Numbered from the stretch's first letter, positions 26,901 through 34,281 are shown. The stretch is DNA of 38,841 nucleotides from Bacteroidota bacterium (GCA_023251535.1 JAHEYP010000017.1:36067-74907), one strand, 5' to 3'. Notes: generated by a model not told the origin, from the sequence alone. A program made the numbers and translations.

Positions 26901-27360
26901 TTATTTCAGACTTTATGTTGATGCAGTTAAAGTGTTCGAAGAAAGCGGTATTTCTACATGGCAATATCATGCTCAAGCAATACCTGCAGGGACACATGAA
27001 ATCAAATTTGCCTATGAAAAAGACGTAACCGTTAGTGAAGGAAGTGACTGTTCTTGGATCGACAATGTTCGATTACCGATGGGAGCAACCATTACAGGAA
27101 TAAGTCATGCTGTTGTTGGAAATGCTAGCAATATTTATCCGAATCCTGCTACTGATTTGATCACAGTTGATGGAGGGAAGAATGGAGCAATTAACTCAAT
27201 TGAGTTATTTTCTTTAGAAGGAAAATTACTGAATACAACTAACGTTAACGGATTAACGAAAACGCAAGTAAATGTTAGTAAATTACCTTCGGGAATGTAT
27301 ATACTTCAAGTAAAAGGAAAAGATTACCGATACTCAAATAAAATATCGGTTATACGATAA
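23959..27360 (+). CDS. Gingipain-like C25 cysteine peptidase, T9SS-secreted
   Basis: The 1133-residue protein is a secreted endopeptidase of the gingipain family. A signal peptide (LSLLSICLLLSFPTLAQ) precedes a propeptide of ~200 residues (to about DPDFAAIYQSLF). The catalytic domain follows: NMLVICADQWM and YVLLVGDIAQIPS mark the core, His449 lies in SYTGHGS and Cys482 in AVACVNGEF. The 33-residue His-to-Cys spacing equals that of RgpB (His211/Cys244). Two Ig-like/CARDB-like domains (~580-890), a jelly-roll-like module (~905-1050; LETFETGDFS...WIDNVRLP) and a T9SS type A sorting domain (last ~80 residues, GMYILQVKGKD) complete it. Extracellular proteolysis is well supported; the Arg/Lys specificity is not readable. 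Confidence 0.93.
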   Translation: MNKITLSLLSICLLLSFPTLAQNDGWNKISSDSPSKPVVNISSSTLTSTSIDIDIPGYHLKKHVISGADYFSVELQEGIHSLQKGFPDMDIIPVTLAIPNTSTMEAVVVSSDFVEYKNISIAPSKGNIYRNVNPADVPYKFNDCYSVNQFTPQQQLSLRDPFIIRDFRGQTLVVSPFQYNPSTRTLRVYTHLKLEVRDSGKGQPVNPLMSAKASVKADPDFAAIYQSLFKNYPAIQYTPVSDQGNMLVICADQWMSQIQPLVDWKIKKGIGVTVMAASQFGGNPSAIKNQINTLFNDQGLKYVLLVGDIAQIPSFTAWTGASDPSYGYLVGNDSYAEVFVGRISAESNADVTTQVDRILNYERNLTAADTWLAKGIVIGSNQGPGDDNEMDWEHERNIRTDLLGAGYQSVDELYDGTHAGTTDAAGDPGPVDLGNSLQSGASIISYTGHGSTTSFGTTGFSTWDIPSLTNTNKLPFVWAVACVNGEFNSASGPCFAEGLLRAQNNNQPIGAVGTFMSSINQSWNPPMDAQDEMVDLLIQAGNANAVRSLGALSVNGCMLMNDDYGSAGVEMTDTWHVFGDPSLEVRTSAPQALTVTHTGNLVIGATSVNVSVNVNGTYVAITSNGNILSTGAVNGNVANLSFDALTTVDTLFVTVTGFNMIPYEGYIIVTPATGSYVAVNSHSIDDATGNNNQQADFNESVQLDLSLINYGTVASGIVSVTVSSNDPFITITDSTASVALVGASSVASLSGEFAFAVANNVPDQHAITFTVTCVDAGGTTTVSSFSILVNAPNIKMSNPVFAEGTLSDGDGVIESGEEVNYSISVSNIGHADAVNVQYSIASVSSNITLSGGTGNIPSLAAGQSTVASCTYLIAPNLAPGTNYELSNMAVAGAYADSVMIIQSVGEVLETFETGDFSYMPWVLGGTKPWIVSNDVPFAGAYCAKSDDINDLETSELKITFSSSMNDSLSFYYMVSSELTYDYFRLYVDAVKVFEESGISTWQYHAQAIPAGTHEIKFAYEKDVTVSEGSDCSWIDNVRLPMGATITGISHAVVGNASNIYPNPATDLITVDGGKNGAINSIELFSLEGKLLNTTNVNGLTKTQVNVSKLPSGMYILQVKGKDYRYSNKISVIR

Positions 27361-27362
27361 AG

Positions 27363-27388
27363 AAAAAGGGGCGAAAGCCCCTTTTTTT
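27363..27388. terminator. Shared bidirectional terminator
   Basis: AAAAAGGGGC pairs with GCCCCTTTTT around a GAAA tetraloop, between the convergent C25 peptidase and Tudor-like genes, with A- and T-tracts on either side. Confidence 0.9.
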
Positions 27389-27923
27389 ATGATGTTTTTT
27401 CACCCTTAAAATGATGATCTGTTTCTTTAAACAAAGTATTGAAAGTTGTTAAAGAACCATAGATACGAGTGAGATATTGCTGTAAATTAATTTTGTCTTC
27501 CTCTGTGAGCACTTCGTGAGCATTAATACGTTGTTCCATCACTCTCAATCGATCTCTTACCATGATGATTTTATTGAAGAATACATCGATGGGAATTTCC
27601 TTAGCTTGAAGATTATCGTTACCGGGATAAATAACCACTTTACCGCCGATCCATTTATTCCCTAAAGGAACGGTTTCTTGAATGTCAGAATGACGTTTGA
27701 TAATGCCAGTAAGGATTCTTTCAACATCCGATAAGCTGATTAAATCGGTGTCAGGTTCAGCGGCTTCAATTACTTCGAGCGCATTATAGCTTTTAGAAAC
27801 CTCTAAATTTCCTTTCTTCATGAAAACGATAGAGTAGGTCTTGGGTTTTACATTGATAACTACACCGGTGCCAAATTCAGGATGACGTACTCGCGATCCT
27901 ATTCCGAGTTCAGAATTATTCAT
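27387..27923 (-). CDS. Uncharacterised protein with UvrD-like Tudor N-terminus
   Basis: A 178-residue cytoplasmic protein. The N-terminus (IGSRVRHPEFGTGVVINVKP at 7-26) is a small Tudor/SH3-like fold of the kind found at the C-terminus of UvrD/PcrA and in CarD-like proteins. The rest is mostly helical (ISLSDVERILTGIIKRHSDI, then a long helix rich in RVMEQRINAHEVL). It starts 2 bp after the MarR-family gene's stop, so the two are co-transcribed. It might bind nucleic acid or RNA polymerase; that is a guess from the fold. Confidence 0.7.
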   Translation of the reverse strand: MNNSELGIGSRVRHPEFGTGVVINVKPKTYSIVFMKKGNLEVSKSYNALEVIEAAEPDTDLISLSDVERILTGIIKRHSDIQETVPLGNKWIGGKVVIYPGNDNLQAKEIPIDVFFNKIIMVRDRLRVMEQRINAHEVLTEEDKINLQQYLTRIYGSLTTFNTLFKETDHHFKGEKTS

Positions 27924-27925
27924 AA

Positions 27926-28408
27926 TTATTCGCTAACTTCTTGTTCTCTCTTGTTTACGCGAACTTTGTTGAGAAGGTTATTTAATTGGATAGCTTCTTC
28001 TTCTGTTAGCACAGAAATATCATCATCCAAAGCATCAACCTCATTACTCATACTGTTTATTAGATCAAATCCTTTTTTAGTTATCTGGATATTGATACTT
28101 CTTCTGTCGGCTTCGTTTGCTGAACGCTCTAAATATCCAGCTTTTGCCAACCTTTCAACAATACGCGATGTATCACTCATACGATCTAGCATTCGTTCCT
28201 TTATTTCATGCAGGCAAAGTGAGTTAGGGCTCGACCCCTTCAGAATGCGAAGAATATTATACTGAGGTAAGGATAACCCATATTTCTTAAACACTTTATT
28301 CAGCTCAGACTCCACCCAATTTCCCGTATATACCACATTAATCTTCATTTTGTGGTACTCATTACGAAATTTGCGTTGGTGAATCTCCTCTTCTATTGGC
28401 TTTACCAT
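27926..28408 (-). CDS. MarR-family transcriptional regulator
   Basis: A 160-residue winged-helix dimer repressor. The order is a helical dimerisation start, the HTH (LPQYNILRILKGSSPNSLCL, then LDRMSDTSRIVERLAKAGYL), the wing with DRRSINIQITKKG, and a long C-terminal helix ending in a charged tail. The DxRS wing motif is diagnostic. It follows the YceI gene on the same strand, after a terminator, and is co-transcribed with the Tudor-like gene. YceI/MarR neighbours are frequent in Bacteroidota. The ligand and target are unknown; self-regulation or control of yceI is plausible. Confidence 0.92.
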   Translation of the reverse strand: MVKPIEEEIHQRKFRNEYHKMKINVVYTGNWVESELNKVFKKYGLSLPQYNILRILKGSSPNSLCLHEIKERMLDRMSDTSRIVERLAKAGYLERSANEADRRSINIQITKKGFDLINSMSNEVDALDDDISVLTEEEAIQLNNLLNKVRVNKREQEVSE

Positions 28409-28446
28409 GTCGATTTAAAAGTTTCAGCTAAATTATTAACTTAAAA

Positions 28447-28477
28447 GAAAAAGTCCCGATTTTGTCGGGACTTTTTG
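28447..28477 (-). terminator. Terminator after the YceI gene
   Basis: AAGTCCCGA pairs with TCGGGACTT around a TTTTG loop, with a T-run on the minus strand. It lies between the YceI stop and the MarR-family start. Confidence 0.88.
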
Positions 28478-28503
28478 CAAATATTTTTAAAGCGTGACTT
28501 TTA

Positions 28504-29088
28504 TCACTTACCTTGTAGTAATTCGATGTTAAGTAAAATACCTACTTCGTCACCTACTACCATTCCACCTGCTTCAGTTAAAGTATTCCATTTTAAGCCG
28601 TAATCTAAACGCTTAATGGAACCTTTTGCTTTGAAACCTGCTTTAGTATTTCCCCAAGGATCTTTAGCAGTTCCACCGTAAGTTACTTCGAAAGTAACTG
28701 GCTTAGTCACTTCACGGATTGTTAAGTTACCTGTTAAAGTGTATTTGTTTCCTGATACTTTTTTGAAAGAAGTACTTTTGAAACTCATAGTTGGGTATTT
28801 ATCTGCATTGAAGAAATCATCACTTTTTAGGTGTGCATCACGTTGGTCGTTATCAGTAAAAACTGTTGCAGTTTTTACTGTGAAATCGATTGTAGCGCCG
28901 TTGAAATCAGCAGTTGGAGCTGTAACATTTCCTTCAAATCCACGGAAAGAACCTTCAACTTCTGATACTACCATGTGAGTAACAGAGAATTTTACGTTAG
29001 AGTGAGAAGCGTCAACACTCCATTTAGTTTGAGCCATTGCTCCTGTGAACAGTAAACCTGCTGCAAGTGATAAGAATAGTTTTTTCAT
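28504..29088 (-). CDS. YceI-family lipocalin-like periplasmic protein
   Basis: The 194-residue protein has a signal peptide (MKKLFLSLAAGLLFTGAMAQ). The YceI fold follows as a beta-barrel that binds isoprenoid-like lipids in characterised relatives: KWSVDASHSNVKFSVTHMVV, then DQRDAHLKSDDFFNADKYPT, then LTGNLTIREVTKPVTFEV. These three blocks and the family length are diagnostic. It is transcribed alone from a TTG-N21-TAATTTG promoter and ends at a terminator. Substrate in this organism is not known. Confidence 0.95.
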   Translation of the reverse strand: MKKLFLSLAAGLLFTGAMAQTKWSVDASHSNVKFSVTHMVVSEVEGSFRGFEGNVTAPTADFNGATIDFTVKTATVFTDNDQRDAHLKSDDFFNADKYPTMSFKSTSFKKVSGNKYTLTGNLTIREVTKPVTFEVTYGGTAKDPWGNTKAGFKAKGSIKRLDYGLKWNTLTEAGGMVVGDEVGILLNIELLQGK

Positions 29089-29121
29089 ATTGGTTTTTGA
29101 AATTTATAACGTTTGTAGGTG

Positions 29122-29152
29122 CAAATTAATGTATTTACAATTAATGTTACAA
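29122..29152 (-). promoter_or_regulatory. YceI gene promoter
   Basis: On the minus strand TTG (29150-29152), 21 bp, TAATTTG (29122-29128), followed by CACC. It ends 33 nt before the start codon. Confidence 0.65.
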
Positions 29153-29210
29153 CAAGTGTTGGTAAAAAATATTTTAAATAGCTGTTTATCAGCTATTTAA
29201 TTTTACTGGA

Positions 29211-29519
29211 TTATAGATATTTTTTCAGAATTTTCAATAAAAAACCGGATAATTTGTATCCGAGAAGTCCCCCGATTTTTCCTGAAAATACTTGAGAAAG
29301 TCCGATTTCTCCTAATTGCCCAGCTAATCCACTAATTAATCCCGTGGATATTCCCGATTCGTCGTTCGATTTCCCGCGCAGTATGCTATTTAAAGCCATG
29401 CTACCAAAATTATGCTCGAGATAATTTAGCTTATTATTGATGTCGGTTTCTTTTTCAGCTAATCTAACTTTTACTTGTTGCTGTTTAACCTTCAATAATT
29501 CGAGATTATTTTTCTTCAT
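29211..29519 (-). CDS. Small protein of the YtxH operon
   Basis: About 102 residues, with a highly charged start (MKKNNLELLKVKQQQVKVRL), a helix and a Gly-rich, hydrophobic C-terminal part (GLISGLAGQLGEIGLSQVFS, then LLGYKLSGFLLKILKKYL). It overlaps the holin-like gene by 14 bp if started at 29519; an alternative start at 29528 is three codons earlier. It is probably membrane-associated. In Bacteroidota this three-gene set (YtxH, holin-like, small third gene) is recurrent and linked to envelope stress. Exact function unknown. Confidence 0.75.
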   Translation of the reverse strand: MKKNNLELLKVKQQQVKVRLAEKETDINNKLNYLEHNFGSMALNSILRGKSNDESGISTGLISGLAGQLGEIGLSQVFSGKIGGLLGYKLSGFLLKILKKYL

Positions 29520-29880
29520 CTTCGTCATTATCTTCCTCCATTAAAACTCCGATGATTTTATTCGTCATTCCGTTTTCGAAATATTTCTTTCTGAAAATTA
29601 AAATGGCTAACAGAATAACTACGTAGATGATTGTTACTATGCCAAATCCCATAGCAGTACTTCCTGTAATATTACCTAAATAAAATGCTACGGTGAAAGA
29701 AAGAAATAGAAAGGCAAAAAAACTAAATAATCCAATTAGTAAATATGATGTTGAAGCTGAAATCAACTTAGCTATTTTCTCATAGGCTAATAGCTTCGTA
29801 TGTTCAACTTTTAAATCGACATATTCAGAAATATCTTTCTTAAGTTCTTTTGCGTACGAACCAAATGATTCTTCTTTCAT
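29506..29880 (-). CDS. Phage-holin-like / DUF1469 membrane protein
   Basis: 124 residues: a short cytoplasmic N-terminal helix (SFGSYAKELKKDISEYVDLK), two transmembrane helices (ISASTSYLLIGLFSFFAFLF and GIVTIIYVVILLAILIFRKK) and an acidic C-terminal tail. This two-helix layout matches the phage-holin-III superfamily, which in Bacteroidota is chromosomal and not part of a phage. It lies between the YtxH gene (9 bp upstream) and the small third gene, with which it overlaps. Confidence 0.82.
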   Translation of the reverse strand: MKEESFGSYAKELKKDISEYVDLKVEHTKLLAYEKIAKLISASTSYLLIGLFSFFAFLFLSFTVAFYLGNITGSTAMGFGIVTIIYVVILLAILIFRKKYFENGMTNKIIGVLMEEDNDEDEEK

Positions 29881-29889
29881 ATTAAAATT

Positions 29890-30120
29890 TTAAACGGGGT
29901 TATTACCTCCTAAAGTCTCTTCAGCTTTGTGCTTCAGATCTTCAACAATCGCTTTCCCTTTTTCGTACTGCTTCTCGAGTTCATCTTTGATTTTACCAGC
30001 GGTTTCTTTGATGTCTTTCTCAATTTCTTCTCCTTTTCCGCTGCTTAGTAAATAAGCTATTGCCGCCCCGGCAGCTGCACCTATTAAAAAGGATAAAAGT
30101 AAGTTTGATTTCTTTTCCAT
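29890..30120 (-). CDS. YtxH-domain membrane protein
   Basis: A 76-residue protein with one N-terminal transmembrane segment (LLLSFLIGAAAGAAIAYLLS), a GKGEEI junction and a long charged coiled-coil helix (KETAGKIKDELEKQYEKGKA). This is the classic YtxH layout, with family members induced by cell-envelope or general stress. It leads the three-gene minus-strand operon with its own -7 box (TATCTTTG) 20 nt upstream. Confidence 0.9.
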   Translation of the reverse strand: MEKKSNLLLSFLIGAAAGAAIAYLLSSGKGEEIEKDIKETAGKIKDELEKQYEKGKAIVEDLKHKAEETLGGNNPV

Positions 30121-30140
30121 GATGCTTTCATTTTATTAGT

Positions 30141-30148
30141 CAAAGATA
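30141..30148 (-). promoter_or_regulatory. YtxH operon -7 promoter box
   Basis: On the minus strand TATCTTTG, matching TAnnTTTG, 20 nt before the YtxH start codon. The -33 TTG is not evident. Confidence 0.55.
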
Positions 30149-30162
30149 AGGGTTTTATATTG

Positions 30163-30259
30163 ATTCAGGATGAAAGATTTAAGATTTAAGATTCAAGATT
30201 CACGGCTCAAGATACATGGCTCAGGATTCACGGCTCAGGATTCACGATTCAAGATTCAA
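30163..30259. repeat. AAGATTCA / CACGGCTC degenerate tandem repeat
   Basis: Units of AAGATTCA, AAGATTTA and CACGGCTCAGGATT run for about 97 bp. The same unit appears before the barrel gene (6150-6186) and again near 30794-30818. Confidence 0.85.
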
Positions 30260-30440
30260 TGAACATCCCTAAAATTGGTTGGCCAACTTTAATTGAAATC
30301 CAATTGTGATATAATTTCCCCTTTCAGTTGACATTGATTATTCTTGGTAACTTTGTTCTCTATTACGAACCGAATTTTATCTTTTTCTTGCTACAATATT
30401 ATTGACGAACGGTATATCCGAATCTCTATTCGAAGCGGAA

Positions 30441-30602
30441 AGTCCGCCTTAAATTTTTGCGGAAAGAACGATGAGAACGACAACGATAGAAAGAAACACT
30501 GCCCGAGACATGAAGCGTCGACGCAGGAGACGATTCATGGCGAGTTTGTTTCTTTCCGTTGGAGTTGAAATCGTTCCCGCTAAAAAATTTACAGCGGCGG
30601 TC
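30441..30602. repeat. Long imperfect palindrome (cruciform-like)
   Basis: The arm 30441-30519 pairs with 30529-30602 around a 9-nt loop. Perfect sub-blocks include GAACGAT (30466-30472) with ATCGTTC (30570-30576), and GAAAGAAAC (30489-30497) with GTTTCTTTC (30548-30556). The outer ends (AGTCCGCC and GGCGGT) also match. The arms have diverged by small insertions. Confidence 0.75.
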
Positions 30603-30608
30603 TTTTTG

Positions 30609-30638
30609 CTTACTTTTTCGACTGAAGGAAAAAGTAAG
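30609..30638. repeat. CTTACTTTTTC hairpin
   Basis: CTTACTTTTTC and GAAAAAGTAAG form a perfect 11-bp stem around GACTGAAG, directly outside the long palindrome's right arm. No T-tract follows, so it is probably part of the same element rather than a terminator. Confidence 0.7.
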
Positions 30639-30809
30639 AGCCATCGCGCGGCTGTAGCGCGTTGGAAGAGGGAAAATGTTTTATCCTGTATTTCAGTAAT
30701 TGAATGAATCAAAAAAATAGCACTATAAAGACCAGAAGGCTCCTGTTTGCCCTATAATTTATAATTAAAACGGTATAACATATTTATGGATCTTCACAAG
30801 ATTCAAGAC

Positions 30810-32072
30810 TCAAGATTCCAACCAAAACAAAGCTACTGATGCTACTGTCATTATGATTAACGCTAAAAATCCTAAAATATTTGTAAGTCGATCGTTAGTG
30901 TTTTTACCCATTATCTTTTTGTTGTTAGAGATATGAAGTATGATGGCAATTAATACTGGTGCTGTAACACCATAAAGAATAGCTGTGTAAATAAGTGCAT
31001 CTATCGGACTAATCCCAACATAGTTTAACGATAGTCCTAATAATAATGAAATGGCAATGATGATGTAAAATCCTTTTGCTTCATGAAATTTTTTATCGAG
31101 TCCTTCTTCCCATCCAAAGGTTTCTGCGAAAATATATGAGAGTGATCCGCTAAGCACTGGAATGGCGATTAGTCCAGTGCCGATAACGCCCACAGCAAAT
31201 AATAAATAGGCCATATTTCCTGCAAGCGGTTTTAATGCCATCGCCGCTTGTTCTACTGTGTCGATTTGATGCACGCCTCCTTTGAATAATACCGTGCCAG
31301 TTGTGAGTATAATGAAGTACATTACTAATCCCGAAAACAACATTCCGAAGTCAACATCTTGTTTCATTTCGTGAATCAATTTTTTATTCACAACTAAATG
31401 ACTTTTTTTATGTTTCATTTCTTCAACTTCTACCGAAGCTTGCCAAAAGAATAGGTAAGGAGAGATGGTTGTTCCTAATATCCCAACTAGTATAGCGAAG
31501 AAGTCTTTGTCGAATTTTATGGTTGGAATAAATGTGTTTTTTAAAATTTCTTTGAAATCTTGATGATATAAAAAAGGTACAATGAAATATACCAACATTA
31601 CAATACACAAATATTTTAGAATTGATGCTATTTTTAAATAGGGTAGGTAGATGATTAATCCTAACAATAACAATGTAAAGAATACACTGAAAAATCCTGC
31701 ATCTATCGCAGGGAATAACAAATTCCCTACAGCTCCCATTCCCGCAATATCAGCTCCGATATTTAAAACAATAGCAGGAAAACTAAAAATTAGCATTAGG
31801 TATAATACAGGACGAGGGTAATGTTTTTTAAGCGTCCCTGTAAGTCCACTCGATGTCACCATCCCTATTCTTGCACACATCTGCTGTATGGCAGCCATCA
31901 ATGGAAAAGCTAAAATGGATGTCCATAGCGTTGATAGACCATAAGCTGCTCCCGCTTGCGAGTAGGTTGCGATTCCCGAAGGATCATCGTCGCTAGCACC
32001 CGTTACTAATCCCGGACCAAGTAATTTCCAAAAGCGAGTTAGTCGCGATGTTTTCTTTTTTTGAATTGACAT
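30810..32072 (-). CDS. NRAMP-related divalent metal transporter
   Basis: A 420-residue inner-membrane protein with about 11 helices of the SLC11/NRAMP fold. Helix 1 carries DPSG (residues 30-33) inside DDDPSGIATYSQAG, where canonical NRAMPs have DPGN. The helix-6 region reads GTTISPYLFFWQ (200-211); the metal-binding Met of the canonical transition-metal transporters is absent there. By analogy with characterised NRAMP-related magnesium transporters, a Mg2+ or Mn2+ substrate is possible, but this is inference. It lies 108 bp downstream of the methyltransferase gene; the AAGATTCA repeat overlaps its 3' end. Confidence 0.88.
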   Translation of the reverse strand: MSIQKKKTSRLTRFWKLLGPGLVTGASDDDPSGIATYSQAGAAYGLSTLWTSILAFPLMAAIQQMCARIGMVTSSGLTGTLKKHYPRPVLYLMLIFSFPAIVLNIGADIAGMGAVGNLLFPAIDAGFFSVFFTLLLLGLIIYLPYLKIASILKYLCIVMLVYFIVPFLYHQDFKEILKNTFIPTIKFDKDFFAILVGILGTTISPYLFFWQASVEVEEMKHKKSHLVVNKKLIHEMKQDVDFGMLFSGLVMYFIILTTGTVLFKGGVHQIDTVEQAAMALKPLAGNMAYLLFAVGVIGTGLIAIPVLSGSLSYIFAETFGWEEGLDKKFHEAKGFYIIIAISLLLGLSLNYVGISPIDALIYTAILYGVTAPVLIAIILHISNNKKIMGKNTNDRLTNILGFLALIIMTVASVALFWLES

Positions 32073-32180
32073 TATTGTTTAATTGGTCTTATAACATTGA
32101 AGCTACTAAGATAGATGGATTTTGTTCATTTGACAGATGAATTTATTATGGAATTTACTGGTTTTATGTGGTAGTAAATT

Positions 32181-32822
32181 TTATTTAGTTTGATCCTTTT
32201 TAGCTACTACAATTGTATGAATTTCGGTTTCGCTTTCCGATCTTTTAAATTGCACTGGTATCGTTTTGATCTGTGAAAAATAATTCTTTCGTAGGCTTGT
32301 AAGGATTGTAGTTAATGAATGGTAATTGAAATAGGTTCTTTCTCCCGTTGAAGTGGATTTAAATCCGGTTTCCCCTTGATCACTGTCGACAAAACTCAGA
32401 TAGATAATCCCTTTCTCTTTTAATTTATTTGCGCAGTCATTAATTAATTTTAATGTTTCTTCTGTGGAGATAAATGGAATGCAAAATCCACAAACAATTC
32501 CGTCGAACTTATTATCTATTTGATCAATGTTTCTGCAGTCCATTATGCTGAATTCGGCTTCAGGATTATTTTTCTTAGCTAATTCAATCATATTAGGTGC
32601 AATATCTGTGGCGTGAATTTTTAAATCGGGACGCTTATCTAGTAAATATCGAGTAATATTTCCTGGACCACAACCGATTTCTAGTATTTCAGGATTTTCT
32701 GATTCTATTGATTTACAAAACAAGTCGTAAGTTTCATTATACATGGTGAGGTGCATAAATCGCTCTTCATATAATGAAGCTAGTTTATTCCAAGTCTCAA
32801 ATGTTTCTTTGTAATGATCCAT
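32181..32822 (-). CDS. Class I SAM-dependent methyltransferase
   Basis: A 213-residue cytoplasmic protein with the Rossmann-fold SAM site: motif I ILEIGCGPGNITRYL at 46-60, an acidic motif II (IHATDIAP), and motif III region (IMDCRNIDQIDNKFDGIVCG). Length and motif order fit the Methyltransf_11/25 group. It starts 11 bp after the chitinase gene on the same strand, but the functional link is unclear. The substrate cannot be predicted. Confidence 0.9.
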   Translation of the reverse strand: MDHYKETFETWNKLASLYEERFMHLTMYNETYDLFCKSIESENPEILEIGCGPGNITRYLLDKRPDLKIHATDIAPNMIELAKKNNPEAEFSIMDCRNIDQIDNKFDGIVCGFCIPFISTEETLKLINDCANKLKEKGIIYLSFVDSDQGETGFKSTSTGERTYFNYHSLTTILTSLRKNYFSQIKTIPVQFKRSESETEIHTIVVAKKDQTK

Positions 32823-32833
32823 TGATTTTGTCG

Positions 32834-34138
32834 TTACTCGATTATTAGTTTTTTTATTGTTACTTCAGATGGTGCGATTATTCTGAGAATATAAACTCCC
32901 TTGTCTTGAAGACTAATTCCTATGTCTAGATCTTCCCCTTCACTTTTAAATATTATTTCTCCTTTTAAATTCGAAATTTCCAATTTAGCGTTTATTGGGT
33001 AATTTGATATTTTAAAGTTTCCATCGGAAGGATTAGGATAAACTTTTATGTTTTTATTGTATAGTTGTTCTGCTATTACCGTATTTGTACCGAAAATGGT
33101 TTGATAGTTATTGGCATATTCCCATGATCCTCCGCAGGTACTTACTGCATCCCAATTAACCGACCATGTCATCATTCCTCTTAATGTCGGATACCCATTT
33201 ACGTTAGTAAGAAGATAGCTGCCCGGAGGTGGTCCAAATCCTCGTATATAATTTATGGCTGTTCTTACAGCAGCGGTATCGGCAAACCCGCCTCCTGCAG
33301 CATTCGCACATGCTGGCAGTCCTACCGCAATTTTATCTGCTGGTAATCCATTGAAATATCCTCCGTTTGTATTAAATCCATGTATTACCGCTTCTGTCAT
33401 TGCTACAATGAAGTCGGCACTACCTTGCGTGTAAATAGCCCCGTCGATCCCATACATTGATCCGCTGTTATACAATTGAACTTGCAATAGGTCGAGCGAA
33501 TCGCGTAATCCATGAATGATAGGTAAATATCCGCCCCAAATTCCTCCATAAGCCGATTGCCCTCCTTGAACATAAGCGGTTTCGGGAGCCATAGTTAAGA
33601 GGAGTTTTGCTGTATGGTTTGTTCTGTAATCAGCCATGATTTGTTTGATGGCGTCTATTAGATTGATTTGCGCTAGGCTGGTCGGATTAGAAATGGTTCC
33701 CCCGCCGGCCAGAATGGAATTGCCGTTTTCAATATCGATATCTATTCCATCAAACCCATAGGTGTTAATTATTCCTGTCATTGATGAAATGAAAGCATTT
33801 TTGTTAGCAGTTGTAGTTAGATCGATAGAAGTATTGGCTCCACCAATGCTTATTAGCACTTTCTTTCCTTGGCTTTGAACGTACTGTACTTTATTGATGA
33901 ATTGATTGCTTGTTATTCCATCGGGTGTAAAAAGCATCGTCATATCGCTCGGTGAAGTCGGAACCGCAAACGACACCTCTATTACATTGTAGCGATTATC
34001 TACTAAATCGAGTGGGATATAAGGTGCATTTACATCCGACCAATTATGCCAATAGCCTACTAAAGCAGGGGATGGTAATTGTGCTTTACATATGGAAATT
34101 GCAAGTATTAAAAATGTAATAAGTATAGTTCTTATCAT
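32834..34138 (-). CDS. GH18 chitinase, T9SS-secreted
   Basis: A secreted glycosidase of family 18, hydrolysing beta-1,4-GlcNAc polymers in characterised relatives. The ATG at 34138 gives a 434-residue protein with a signal peptide (ILITFLILAISICKAQ); the in-frame ATG 51 bp upstream is rejected because it precedes the signal and the likely transcription start. The catalytic motif FDGIDIDIE has Asp130, Asp133, Asp135 and the acid Glu137 in the DxxDxDxE pattern. KVLISIGG at 93-100 is the conserved preceding strand. A T9SS type A sorting domain ends the protein (VYPNPSDGNF, then GVYILRIIA). Activity is well supported; natural substrate is not shown. Confidence 0.93.
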   Translation of the reverse strand: MIRTILITFLILAISICKAQLPSPALVGYWHNWSDVNAPYIPLDLVDNRYNVIEVSFAVPTSPSDMTMLFTPDGITSNQFINKVQYVQSQGKKVLISIGGANTSIDLTTTANKNAFISSMTGIINTYGFDGIDIDIENGNSILAGGGTISNPTSLAQINLIDAIKQIMADYRTNHTAKLLLTMAPETAYVQGGQSAYGGIWGGYLPIIHGLRDSLDLLQVQLYNSGSMYGIDGAIYTQGSADFIVAMTEAVIHGFNTNGGYFNGLPADKIAVGLPACANAAGGGFADTAAVRTAINYIRGFGPPPGSYLLTNVNGYPTLRGMMTWSVNWDAVSTCGGSWEYANNYQTIFGTNTVIAEQLYNKNIKVYPNPSDGNFKISNYPINAKLEISNLKGEIIFKSEGEDLDIGISLQDKGVYILRIIAPSEVTIKKLIIE

Positions 34139-34163
34139 TATATCGATGCCGTTTTTGTTCGAG

Positions 34164-34171
34164 TAAATGTA
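34164..34171 (-). promoter_or_regulatory. Candidate -7 box of the chitinase gene
   Basis: On the minus strand TACATTTA, 25 nt before the start at 34138. It differs from TAnnTTTG in the last base. Its position supports the start at 34138 over the upstream one. Confidence 0.35.
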
Positions 34172-34250
34172 GTGATTTTTGAATTTCAATAAAATGATGC
34201 GAATAAAATGTGCATTTATTACTGTTGGAATTACTTTTTATTGAATATTG

Positions 34251-34281
34251 TTGTATGAGATAGTTGAAATTGTTTAATTTG
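34251..34281 (+). promoter_or_regulatory. Promoter of the 34308 gene
   Basis: TTG (34251-34253), 21 bp, TAATTTG (34275-34281), followed by CATT. It lies between two divergent secreted-protein genes. Confidence 0.65.

Larger units (their letters stand above)
30121..30809. other. Repeat-rich gap without genes
   Basis: This 689-bp gap holds the AAGATTCA repeats at 30163-30259, a long imperfect palindrome at 30441-30602, a hairpin at 30609-30638 and a small GC-rich palindrome near 30645-30661. Overlapping frames occur on both strands but follow from palindrome symmetry. Confidence 0.75.

Noticed and set aside
29506..29880. Prophage holin
   Set aside because: The gene is in the YtxH operon typical of Bacteroidota chromosomes and no phage genes flank it.
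30344..30712. Overlapping reading frames on both strands in the gap
   Set aside because: They lie in a long palindrome, so open frames mirror each other; peptides are Arg/Ser-rich without family features, and no promoter or terminator supports them.
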